A stretch of DNA of 49,032 bases from Azospirillum melinis (GTDB lineage Bacteria; Pseudomonadota; Alphaproteobacteria; Azospirillales; Azospirillaceae): the NCBI RefSeq assembly GCF_013340935.1, contig NZ_WHOS01000053.1, positions 1 to 49,032 on the forward strand, written 5' to 3'. The notes below the pieces were generated by a model. The model searched no databases. It saw only the letters and a program-made list of their open reading frames with translations, and was not told where the DNA came from. Positions 1 to 6,676 of this stretch are shown here, piece by piece (position 1 is the stretch's first letter; each line of letters begins with the position of its first letter). A program made the position numbers and the translations under genes.

Positions 1-35
1 GAAGGCCGCAGGTTCAAATCCTGCCCCCGCAACCA
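1..35 (+). tRNA. 3' part of a tRNA, probably initiator tRNA-Met (CAT)
   Basis: Only the 3' half is in the window. The T arm is visible as stem GCAGG (8-12), loop TTCAAAT (13-19) and stem CCTGC (20-24), followed by the acceptor strand CCCCGCA (25-31), discriminator A32 and an encoded CCA (33-35). The first bases GAAGGCC match the end of an anticodon stem and variable loop. An acceptor strand ending in A at position 72 fits the C1-A72 mismatch that marks bacterial initiator tRNAs, and the sequence matches alphaproteobacterial tRNA-fMet as I remember it. The anticodon lies outside the window, so the identity is inferred. The gene is the insertion target of the element to its right. Confidence 0.8.
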
Positions 36-1697
36 CCGACACTTGACGCCCCGGTTCGAAAGAGCCGGGGCGTTCGTGCGTCTGGGGTCCGCCTCGGCGC
101 ACGCCTCCAGGATTGCCAGCAGGTCGCCATGAAGCTGCGCCTTCAATCCGGCGCCCGAGGGGCAGGGGGACAGCACGACACGGTCGACCATGGACCGGAT
201 CATCTCCATCGCGGCCATCCCCTCGTCGCCGTCGCCAAGCACGGATTCGAGCTCCGCGATCTTCCGCCGGTACAGCTCCGGCAGGTTGGCCGGCAGCAGC
301 ATCTCCGGCGCCTCCGTCGCCAGGGTGCCGATCTCGGCGGCGAGCGCGGCACGCTCGGCCTCCAGGGCGGACAGCCGCTCCTTCAGGGCCGGGCTGTACA
401 TCCCGTTCTCCACCGCCTCCAGGATCGACGCGATCTTCCGGTCGATGCCCGCGAGGGCGCGCTCCTGGTCGCCGCGCCGGTTCCGGGCCTCGGCCTGATC
501 ACGCCGTTGCGCCACGACCATTTCCTCAATAAAGGCGGCGACCACGTCGGCGCCGAGCAGGCGTTCCTTCAGCCCGGCAAGAACACGGCCCTCGATCGCT
601 TGCCGGCTGATGGTGCGGTCGTTCGGGCTGGTGCCCGAATTCCGGTGGCCGGCGCAACCGTAGCGGTCCTTGCCCATGATGGTGTAGCGGCCGCCGCAGA
701 CGCCGCAGACGCCGCAGACGCCGCAGACGCCGCACACCAGCACGCCGGACAGAAGGAAGCGCCGCCGATGCACGCGGTTCAGAGCGTTGCCCTGCTCATC
801 CCGACCGATCTCGGTGGCAACCGCCTCCTGTCGTGCCTTGACGCGGTTCCACAGAACGTCGTCGATGATGCGCAGCTCGGGGACTTCGACAATCTCCCGC
901 TTTGCCTGAGGGTTGATGCGGGCGACGCGCTTGCCGGTGCCCGGATCCTTGACGAACTCGCAACGTCCCCATTCCAGAACGCCGGCATAATTGGCGTTGT
1001 TGAGGATACCGGTCCCGCGGGCGACCTGTCCGCGAATCGTGGTATCGACCCATTTCCTCCCCCTGGGGCCTGGAACGTTCTCATCGTTCAACAGGCGCGC
1101 AATGGCGCGGGGGCTCATGCCGTCGGCGTATAGCGTGAAGATGCGGTGGACAACGGCGGCCTCGTCCGCATTGATGCGGCGATACCCGCCACCTGCCTTG
1201 TCGCCGTCGACGATGTCGTATCCATAGGCTTTGCCGCCGGGAATACGTCCCTCCTTGGCGAGGCCGAGATGGCTGCGTCGGGTCTTCTGGCCGATCTCCT
1301 TGAGCTGAACCTGTGCCATCATGCCCATGATGGCGACGTGGATCGTGGTGATCTCGCCGACGTGCGGCGTGTACAGCTTCACATTGTAGAAGCTAAGGCG
1401 GTCATAGAGATCCGAGGTGTCCGCCAATCGTCGACCCAGACGGTCGACGGCTTCGGACACCACGACATCGAAGCGGCGGCGCCCAGCGTCATCCACCAGC
1501 TTCAGAAAGCCCGGGCGGTGCCGGGAGGCGCCGCTGATCGCCGCGTCCGTGTAGGTATCGACAACCTCCCAGCCCTGCTGGACGGCGTAACGCCGGCACA
1601 GCTCGATCTGGTCTCCGATCGATTCCTGGCGCTGCTTGTCGGTCGAGTAGCGGGCGTAGATCACGGCACGGAGTCGGGGGTGGTGGAGGACGGTCAT
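1..1697 (-). CDS. Large serine recombinase (resolvase/invertase N-terminal, recombinase and zinc-ribbon domains), 3' end outside window
   Basis: The frame is open from the ATG at 1697 to the left edge (more than 565 codons, no stop seen). The N-terminal catalytic domain has YARYSTDKQ, with Ser18 as the expected nucleophile, followed by ESIGDQ and DRLGR. The middle recombinase domain runs from about residue 150 to 290, followed by a zinc-ribbon segment near 317-345 and a long charged helical stretch at about 370-450. The last visible residues, RWLRGQDLNLRPS, are the antisense of the tRNA, a well-known peptide in genes overlapping tRNAs. The true C-terminus therefore depends on chromosomal sequence beyond the insertion. 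The start overlaps the stop of the small upstream gene (ATGA), implying coupled translation. It is the likely integrase of this element. The zinc ribbon carries an unusual VCG repeat. Confidence 0.88.
   Translation of the reverse strand, partial: MTVLHHPRLRAVIYARYSTDKQRQESIGDQIELCRRYAVQQGWEVVDTYTDAAISGASRHRPGFLKLVDDAGRRRFDVVVSEAVDRLGRRLADTSDLYDRLSFYNVKLYTPHVGEITTIHVAIMGMMAQVQLKEIGQKTRRSHLGLAKEGRIPGGKAYGYDIVDGDKAGGGYRRINADEAAVVHRIFTLYADGMSPRAIARLLNDENVPGPRGRKWVDTTIRGQVARGTGILNNANYAGVLEWGRCEFVKDPGTGKRVARINPQAKREIVEVPELRIIDDVLWNRVKARQEAVATEIGRDEQGNALNRVHRRRFLLSGVLVCGVCGVCGVCGVCGGRYTIMGKDRYGCAGHRNSGTSPNDRTISRQAIEGRVLAGLKERLLGADVVAAFIEEMVVAQRRDQAEARNRRGDQERALAGIDRKIASILEAVENGMYSPALKERLSALEAERAALAAEIGTLATEAPEMLLPANLPELYRRKIAELESVLGDGDEGMAAMEMIRSMVDRVVLSPCPSGAGLKAQLHGDLLAILEACAEADPRRTNAPALSNRGVKCRWLRGQDLNLRP
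23..47 (+). repeat. attL: 25-bp direct repeat at the tRNA 3' end
   Basis: The 25 bases from 23 to 47 are identical to 6525-6549. The repeat holds the last 13 bases of the tRNA (ending GCAACCA) and 12 bases beyond it (CCGACACTTGAC). This is the expected footprint of site-specific integration into a tRNA 3' end, where the incoming element restores the end of the gene. The two copies are followed by different terminator hairpins, so the identity stops sharply at the repeat edge. Confidence 0.88.
47..75 (+). terminator. Terminator hairpin after the tRNA, element-side copy
   Basis: An 8-bp GC stem (47-54 CGCCCCGG with 65-72 CCGGGGCG) encloses a 10-base loop and is followed by TTC. It sits 12 bases after the tRNA CCA. 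Since it lies inside the element, it probably replaces the native tRNA terminator, which is now at 6549-6574. On the other strand it is still inside the recombinase reading frame. Confidence 0.6.
693..737 (-). repeat. 9-bp tandem repeat in the recombinase zinc ribbon
   Basis: Four identical copies of GCCGCAGAC start at 693, 702, 711 and 720. A fifth copy with one change (GCCGCACAC) occupies 729-737. In the recombinase frame each copy encodes Val-Cys-Gly, giving five in a row at about residues 321-335, where relatives normally have a single CxxC pair. Because the unit is three codons long, gain or loss of copies keeps the frame. Confidence 0.93.
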
Positions 1698-1990
1698 CGC
1701 AGGGCCTTCAGGGAGAACGCGATCAGGGCGGCGAGAAGAACAAGGGCGAGGCCGGCAGCGAACGTCATGAAGCCGGCCTGGGACGGCCGCCGGCGCATCT
1801 CATGGCGCGCCAGAATGCGCGCCAATCCGAGCAGCTTCTCGAGCGGAATGGTCCGCGGCTCCTGCTGGGGCGGCTGGACAGTGGGCGCCGTCGTCGCGGC
1901 GGTGGAGTCGGTGGTGTGGGTCACGGGTGGAGAGTCCATGATGGGAACGGTCAAGACGATATGGTCCGATGGCGGCAGGAGCGGAAACAC
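1694..1990 (-). CDS. Small tail-anchored membrane protein of unknown function
   Basis: This encodes 98 residues, or 81 if the internal Met18 is the start. The N-terminal half is rich in Thr, Pro and Gln and looks disordered. A basic stretch (HEMRRRPSQ) precedes a C-terminal hydrophobic helix of about 20 residues (FMTFAAGLALVLLAALIAF) and a short charged tail, so the product is probably anchored by its C-terminus. The stop overlaps the recombinase start by four bases and the KfrA-like gene ends 46 bases upstream, so the three genes may be one leftward operon. I do not recognise the family. GC-rich codons and the tight overlap argue for a real gene. Confidence 0.55.
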   Translation of the reverse strand: MFPLLPPSDHIVLTVPIMDSPPVTHTTDSTAATTAPTVQPPQQEPRTIPLEKLLGLARILARHEMRRRPSQAGFMTFAAGLALVLLAALIAFSLKALR

Positions 1991-2035
1991 AGGGGCAGAT
2001 GGGCGTCGCCGACGCCAACCCGGTCATCGGTGCGG

Positions 2036-2929
2036 TCAGGAATCGGGCGGCGCGGCCATGGCCGGCAACCCCAACGAGCCCTGCTTGGCGGGCTTCACCT
2101 TGCCACCGGCTTCACGATGGGCGGATGCCGCGAGCGTCGCCGCCAACGGTTCCAGAACCTCCAGCCGCCCCTGCAGGCGGGCGTTCTCGCGGCGCGCTTC
2201 GTCCAGCGCCTGCTCCACCTGATGCTTGGCGGTCAGTTCAGAACGCAGCTGGTCGAGCTGCAGCGAGGAGCGCAGGAGGGCAGCCTTTTCTTCTGACAGA
2301 AGGCGGTTCACGGTCTCCACAGCGGCTTGCGCGTCCGCCGCCTGCCGCTGCCAATCCTTGATCTCTGCGGACGTCCGGGTCAGCGCCGCGTCCTGCTGGG
2401 CGACCTTCACCGCCAGCTGGTTGCGGTCTTCCATGATCCGGTCGTGCTCCTGCGCCAGATCCTCGTAGCCCTGCTCCTGTTCAGCGATCTCGGCCGTCAG
2501 AGCGTGCAGTTCGCTCCGGCAAGCCGCGCTTTCGCTCTGCAGGGCTGCCAGCGCGGTGGTGTGCTGTTCCGCGGCGAGGCGCCTCTCCTCCTGCCGCATG
2601 GTGTCGATCGACGCGATGAAGGCCGTCAAGGCGCCGTCGATGGCGCACCGCATCAGCTCGGCCGCAGCGCAGGACTTGACGTCAACCGGCCCTCCTGCGA
2701 ACGCATTGCCAGACGTGTTGACAGCGCCCTTCTGAATGACGAAGAGGTGAGGGGCGGTCTTCCTGATGTCATGGATGAGGCGGGATACGTCGCGCAGGGA
2801 ACCCCCGCCAATCTCGGCGCGGATGCGGCGGTATGACGAATAGGCATGGTCCTTCGACACGATCTTGTTGACGGCTTCCGAGACGGACTCGTGCGTGATC
2901 AGGGGATGGGTGGGCTGGGAGCAGGACAT
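2036..2929 (-). CDS. KfrA-like DNA-binding protein with long coiled coil
   Basis: The 297-residue product begins with a domain (about residues 10-60) matching the KfrA N-terminal DNA-binding family: SVSEAVNKIV, then IRAEIGGGSLRDVSRLIHD. From about residue 105 to 270 it is almost entirely heptad-like, rich in Glu, Gln, Ala and Arg, and predicted coiled coil. In broad-host-range plasmids KfrA proteins autoregulate and form filaments that help plasmid maintenance. Its place in this element points to plasmid ancestry. The C-terminal tail is basic (REAGGKVKPAKQ). The palindromes at 3069-3115 lie about 140 bases upstream of its start and could be its own binding sites. Confidence 0.75.
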   Translation of the reverse strand: MSCSQPTHPLITHESVSEAVNKIVSKDHAYSSYRRIRAEIGGGSLRDVSRLIHDIRKTAPHLFVIQKGAVNTSGNAFAGGPVDVKSCAAAELMRCAIDGALTAFIASIDTMRQEERRLAAEQHTTALAALQSESAACRSELHALTAEIAEQEQGYEDLAQEHDRIMEDRNQLAVKVAQQDAALTRTSAEIKDWQRQAADAQAAVETVNRLLSEEKAALLRSSLQLDQLRSELTAKHQVEQALDEARRENARLQGRLEVLEPLAATLAASAHREAGGKVKPAKQGSLGLPAMAAPPDS

Positions 2930-3066
2930 CCAGAACCTCAGCGAGGACTACGGTTTCGGCGGCCGTGCCGTCGGCCGGCTGAGTATCTGGATGAGTTGCG
3001 ATGCCGGTAAAGGGCTGCGGCGACGGAATCTTGACGGTTCCGGTCTAGGCCGGTCGATGGTGAGGT

Positions 3067-3118
3067 GATACCGCGGTAGCGCTACCGGGTAACGGCACCT
3101 GATACCGGCGTTACCGCC
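3067..3118. promoter_or_regulatory. Cluster of overlapping palindromes upstream of the kfrA-like gene
   Basis: Two perfect palindromes overlap: TACCGCGGTA (3069-3078) and CGGTAGCGCTACCG (3074-3087). A further inverted pair, GGTAACG (3088-3094) and CGTTACC (3109-3115), follows, and TGATACCG occurs twice in direct orientation (3066-3073 and 3100-3107). Such dense symmetry is typical of a repressor operator or partition site. The closest candidate protein is the KfrA-like product. Assignment is by position only. Confidence 0.55.
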
Positions 3119-3245
3119 GCAATCCACGTCGAGCCTACCCCTCCGCCTGCGGGCCGCTCAGGTCCACCATTTCACCCAGGCGGTGCAGAAAATTGCCCGG
3201 CGCCCGATGCGGCGGGGCGGAACCCTCCATACGCTTCCTTCCGGA

Positions 3246-3338
3246 CAAGGCTGCCCGGGCGTCGGACCTCCGGCCCTCGCCACGGGCAGCCTTGAGCGAA
3301 GAAGTGTGCAGTTAGGCGTTGCGGCAGGCCGCAACGCC
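3246..3338. other. Candidate origin of transfer: two inverted repeats before the relaxase
   Basis: A 12-bp inverted repeat (3246-3257 CAAGGCTGCCCG with 3283-3294) spans 25 bases. A second, tighter repeat has 10-bp arms (3315-3324 GGCGTTGCGG with 3329-3338) and a 4-base loop. On the minus strand the second hairpin is followed by CTAACTGCAC, which resembles the TAAGTGCGC-type nick region placed next to an inverted repeat in MobA/MobQ oriT sites. The relaxase remnant begins about 58 bases further right. This is a structural argument; no nick site is proven. Confidence 0.4.
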
Positions 3339-3395
3339 TCCGGGGCCAGCCAGGGCCGGTTGCAGGATTGACGACGGTGGGGAGGTGCCGATGCC

Positions 3396-4640
3396 GTGGC
3401 GGACTTGGGATACTTTCGCATCGAACAGGGCATGCTCTCCCGTGGCGCCGGTGCGAAGGCCGGAGCGTCGGCGGCTTATCAGTCCGGTGGCCGGTTCCGC
3501 ACCGTCATCGCGGCGGCGGCCTACCAAGCCGGCGTGGGGCTGTCCATCGGCACCGACCTGCGGGACGCGTGGGCGGCGAAGGGGCAGGACCCTGTGTCGG
3601 AGACCGTGGACTTCACGGGCAAATCGGGCGTTCACCACACCGACATCCGCGTGCCCGCGGGCGCGCCCGCTTGGTGCGCCGATCTGCAGACCTTGTGGAC
3701 CCAGGTGGAACTCAGCGAACGGCGCCGTGACGCGACGCTGGCGCTGCAATACACGCTGTCGCTCAGTCGGGAGGTCCCCATCGCGACGTCGATCCGGTCG
3801 GTGGAACGCTTCGTCGATGAGCGCCTCGTAGCACGCGAGCTGGTTGCCGAGGTTGCGGTCCATCTGTACGGGCGCCCCCTGGACCCCAGGGTGCCGGCCG
3901 CCGCCGAGAAGCTGGCGAACACGATCGATCTCGGGTGCCGGTGATCCCGGTGGCCCGTGTCCCCAGCACTCCACTAGTAGACGGCCCCCATGCCCTGGAA
4001 CTGCCCGACGGGCGCCTCGTCGTCTACCAGCCGCACGCGCACGTCCTGGCGACGACGCGCCCGCTCGTCGACGGCGCCCTGGGCCCGAAGGACCGCGACC
4101 TTTCGCGGAAGGCCTTTCTGATCGGAAGCCGCAAGCTGTGGGAGCACCTGTGCAACCAGACCCTGGCCGAGACCGGGGCGACCCATCGCGTAAATCAGCG
4201 GTCGAAGTGGCATCGCCACCGTCAACAACAGGACCTCGGCGCCGCCGGGCCAATCCCTGAACCGCTTTCCCAGGTGCCGCTCGGTCCGGCCTATCACCCG
4301 GTCGTCGAGGGGCGTGCTCTGGATTTTGGAGGAGTGGGTGTCATGCCTCATGAATTCAATGCCATCGTGGCGGAACTCGAAAAGTCCAGACGTGCAGCGC
4401 CCGACAAAAAATCGGTGCGTCTGGCTCGGGCGGTTGTCCGGATCGAAGAGCTGGAAGCGCAAGGGGTTCGTTTCAGCCGGGAAACGGGTGGGATGGTGAG
4501 GGTCGAAGCTCCTTCCGGTGTGGTCGTTGACTGGCATGACCGCGCCTTGTGGAGCGGAATACACGCGATGGTGCTCGACTACCTGGAGACCCGCGACGCT
4601 GAACGGAAAGTGCGTGCGCCCGAACCGGGCACCGTCGGGA
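3396..4640 (+). pseudogene. MobA/MobL-family relaxase, frameshifted and truncated
   Basis: From a GTG at 3396, the first frame encodes about 180 residues typical of a MobA/MobL relaxase N-terminus (AYQAGV, then GVHHTDIRVPAGAPAW, then LWTQVELSERRRDA) and stops at 3944. The next frame, starting within the same codons (about 3935), carries the expected continuation, including the metal-binding HAH motif in YQPHAHVLATTRP and SRKLWEHLCNQTLAETGATHRV, then VPLGPAYH. One small indel near 3930-3944 therefore splits the gene. The segment 4340-4640 remains open but is not recognisable to me and may be the relaxase tail or another fragment. Without an intact reading frame this protein could not nick oriT. 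Confidence 0.72.
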
Positions 4641-4697
4641 TCACCGTTCCTGAAGCAAGCGACAGGATGTCGACGGCGCCGGAACCGACGATGGAAG

Positions 4698-5125
4698 CGG
4701 CGTGGCTGGGGCTGTGGGGCGTCACGCGGGGCAAGGCAGTGCGGACGACGAGCAGCGACCAGGCGGCTCCCTGTCCGCTCGACCGGGTGAACCGCCAGTT
4801 CCAGGCGCCCCGCCCGAATGCCTTGTGGGTGGCCGATTTCACGTACGTGGCCACGTGGCAGGGCTTCGTCTACGTGGCCTTCGTCATCGACACCTTCGCC
4901 CGCCGCATCGTGGGCTGGCGGGTGTCGCGCACCGCCCACACCGGCTTCGTCCTCGACGCCCTGGAGCAGGCGCTCCATGATCGCCGCCCGGCCAAGGGCA
5001 GCGGCCTCATCCACCACTCGGACCGTGGGTCGCAATATGTTGCCATCAAGTACACCGAGCGTCTGACCGACGCCGGTGTCGAACCCTCCGTGGGCAGCGT
5101 CGGCGATTCCTATGACAACGCCTTG
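4698..5125 (+). pseudogene. IS3-family transposase (OrfB) internal fragment
   Basis: About 140 residues match the DDE catalytic core of IS3-family OrfB: GVTRGKAVRTT, then PLDRVNRQF, WVADFTYVATWQGFVYVAF, HHSDRGSQY and VGDSYDNAL. The first two catalytic Asp residues (in ADFTY and HSDRG) are present. The segment with the final Glu and the whole C-terminus are missing, as are the N-terminal helix-turn-helix and OrfA. No IS ends or target duplication are visible. The fragment is fused in frame to the relaxase remnant on its left and to an oxidoreductase fragment on its right. Confidence 0.85.
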
Positions 5126-5398
5126 CGCGAGCGGGATTTCGGCACGCTGCACCACAGGGGTGGCGTGTCGCCGCCCTGGCCGATCAGCTACGCCGACCTG
5201 GCGCCCTACTACCTCAGGGCCGAGCGGCTCTACAGCGTGCACGGCCAGCGCGGGAGCGACCCGACCGAGCCACCCTGCGCCGATCCATACCCCTACCCGC
5301 CGGTCAGCCACGAGCCCCGCATCCAGGAACTGTCCGACGACCTGATGCGCGCCGGCCACCGGCCGTTCCCGCTGCCCGTCGGAATCCGCCTGGACGAG
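5126..5398 (+). pseudogene. GMC-family oxidoreductase internal fragment
   Basis: Directly after the transposase core the same frame changes to a glucose-methanol-choline oxidoreductase sequence: RDFGTLHHRGGVSPPWPISY, then DLAPYYLRAERLYSVHGQRG, and later PVSHEPRIQELSDDL. This is the segment after the FAD-binding N-terminus of such enzymes. It ends abruptly at about 5398, where a fragment of a different gene on the other strand begins. Neither the FAD-binding motif nor the catalytic histidine region is present. It is a relic. Confidence 0.72.
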
Positions 5399-5399
5399 G

Positions 5400-5508
5400 C
5401 GGGGTGCTCCAGCAGCGTGGCGACGAGACCGGCGGACAGCATGAAGAGACCGAGCCCGATCGCCTCCATGAGGTATTCCGGCCAGTGCGCGCGAAGGGTG
5501 TCCGGCAT
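5400..5508 (-). pseudogene. MIP/aquaporin-family channel, N-terminal fragment
   Basis: On the minus strand the ATG at 5508 begins MPDTLRAHWPEYLMEAIGLG followed by a hydrophobic helix ending LSAGLVATLLEHPAS. This resembles the first transmembrane segment of bacterial MIP-family channels. After about 36 codons it runs into the reverse complement of the GMC fragment, so everything after the first helix, including the NPA motifs, is lost. The start lies 3 bases beyond the stop of the neighbouring dehydrogenase gene, suggesting a former two-gene operon. The family call rests on one helix only. Confidence 0.5.
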
Positions 5509-5511
5509 CGC

Positions 5512-6261
5512 TCAGCCTCCGGACTCGAAGCCGGGGTAGAGCGTCATGCCGCCGTCCACGAACAGCGTCGTGCCGGTGATGTAGTCGGCGGCGTCCGACG
5601 CCAGCCATGCCGCCGCCGCCGCGATGTCCTCCGGCTCGCCGATGCGCTTGTAGGGGACGAGCTTCAGGAGCGACGCGTAGGCTTCCGGTGTCTCCCAGGC
5701 CTCGCGGTTGATAGGCGTGCGGATGGCGCCGGGAGCGATGCCGACGACGCGGATGCGGTCGGCAGCCAACTCCTGTGCCAAGGTCTTCATCATCAGCATG
5801 ACGCCGCCCTTCGAGGCCGCGTAGTTGACGTGCCCAGCCCAGGGGATGATCTCGTGCACCGAGCTGACGCAGATGATCTTGCCGAGCGCGCGCGAGACCT
5901 TCGGGCGTGGCCCGCGCCGCTTGAACTCGCGCACGGCTGCGCGGGCGCAGAGAAACTGGCCGGTGAGGTTCACGCCGATCACCCGGTTCCATTGCTCCAG
6001 CGTCATCGCCTCGACCGGTGCGTCCTGTTGCAAGCCGGCGTTGTTGACCAGGATATCCAGCGTGCCGAATGCGGTGATGGTGTGGGCGAACATCGCCTCG
6101 ACCTCGTCTTCGCGCGAAACATCGGCCCTCACCGTGACGGCGCGCACGCCGAGGTCGCGGAATTCGGCCGCGGCCGCCTCGGCGGCGGCCTCCCCAAGGG
6201 TGTAGTTGAGCGCGACGTCGGCGCCGGCCTCCGCCAGGGCACGTGCTATTGCGCGTCCGAT
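5512..6261 (-). pseudogene. Short-chain dehydrogenase (glucose 1-dehydrogenase-like), 5' truncated
   Basis: About 250 codons encode a classical SDR: RAIARALAEAGADVALNY, then DILVNNAGLQ, the catalytic serine in ICVSSVHE, YAASKGG with the catalytic Tyr and Lys, and the PGAIRTPI and FVDGGMTLYPG endings. Reading upstream from the internal ATG at 6147, homology continues to IGRAIARA at about 6261 and then stops. The first approximately 15 residues, including most of the TGASSGIG nucleotide-binding loop, are replaced by unrelated sequence. An internal start at 6147 would give a 211-residue protein lacking the cofactor motif. It is probably inactive. Confidence 0.8.
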
Positions 6262-6399
6262 TCGCTGTACGGCCTTCGTTCGGAGAGGAAGGCCAGGCAG
6301 TTCCTTGACGTGGCGCGCAGCCGGCTGCGGCTGTCGATCATGCCCTGGGAGATGCAGTTGATCTCAGGGATCAGGGACCAACTCCGCTCGCTGCACTGA
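6262..6399 (+). pseudogene. 3' fragment of an unrecognised gene
   Basis: Immediately beyond the break of the dehydrogenase, a plus-strand frame encodes about 45 residues (LYGLRSERKARQFLDVARS, ending MQLISGIRDQLRSLH) and stops at 6399. It has the look of a protein C-terminus, with amphipathic helices and no low-complexity sequence, and is followed 25 bases later by a strong terminator. I do not recognise the family. It may be the last piece of the element's right-end gene. Confidence 0.35.
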
Positions 6400-6423
6400 T
6401 CATCGGCATGCGCGAAGATCGGG

Positions 6424-6455
6424 GAGGCTCGCCCGTCGCCGGGCGAGCCTCTTTT
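6424..6455 (+). terminator. Strong rho-independent terminator
   Basis: A perfect 12-bp stem (6424-6435 GAGGCTCGCCCG with 6440-6451) has a 4-base loop TCGC and a TTTT tail at 6452-6455. It follows the gene fragment ending at 6399 and lies just inside the right end of the element. Confidence 0.85.
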
Positions 6456-6524
6456 GGCATTTGCAGCAAGGAGACGTCGCTTCAGATTGAGATGGCTGGC
6501 AGCGTCAATTCTCGGTGGGTGCGC

Positions 6525-6549
6525 GCCCCCGCAACCACCGACACTTGAC
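6525..6549 (+). repeat. attR: second copy of the 25-bp repeat
   Basis: This stretch is identical over 25 bases to 23-47. The sequence on its left has no tRNA T arm, so this copy is only the 3' tip of the tRNA. It marks the right junction between the element and the chromosome. Confidence 0.88.
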
Positions 6550-6574
6550 AGCCCGCCTCCAATGAGGCGGGCTG
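6549..6574 (+). terminator. Native tRNA terminator displaced to the right junction
   Basis: A 10-bp stem (6549-6558 CAGCCCGCCT with 6565-6574) and a 6-base loop are followed by TCGGCGTTT. It holds the same position relative to attR as the hairpin at 47-72 holds relative to attL, so it is probably the original terminator of the tRNA gene. From 6575 to 6676 I see no gene. Confidence 0.6.
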
Positions 6575-6676
6575 TCGGCGTTTGTGCTTCACTTTCGGGG
6601 GGAGGTGCCCGCAGAGTCACGCCACACTTCCCGCCATGGCGGAACGGAAGAACCGTTCAGCGCAGTGACGCGGCAG

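Larger units (their letters stand above)
23..6549. mobile_element. Integrated, degenerate mobilizable element in the tRNA gene
   Basis: The element is bounded by the 25-bp direct repeats 23-47 and 6525-6549 and is about 6.5 kb long. It carries a large serine recombinase adjacent to the left end, a KfrA-like plasmid protein, inverted repeats that could form an oriT, and the remains of a MobA/MobL relaxase, so its ancestor was probably an integrative mobilizable element or an integrated plasmid. The right half (about 3.4-6.4 kb) consists of truncated genes joined end to end. The gene at 6677 and everything beyond it is ordinary backbone. I infer that the element can no longer mobilize itself because its relaxase is broken; excision may still be possible. 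Confidence 0.82.

Noticed and set aside
1..47. GQDLNLRPS-type C-terminus as a real protein domain
   Set aside because: It is the antisense of the tRNA T arm and acceptor, a known artefact of genes reading into tRNAs.
693..737. Short tandem repeats as a CRISPR-like array
   Set aside because: Units are 9 bp with no spacers and are in-frame codons of the recombinase.
129..1133. Long plus-strand open frame opposite the recombinase
   Set aside because: The minus-strand frame has a complete serine recombinase sequence; the plus frame is low-complexity shadow coding of GC-rich DNA.
2865..3068. Small plus-strand frame upstream of the KfrA-like gene
   Set aside because: No ribosome site or recognisable features, and it overlaps the start of the KfrA-like gene on the other strand.
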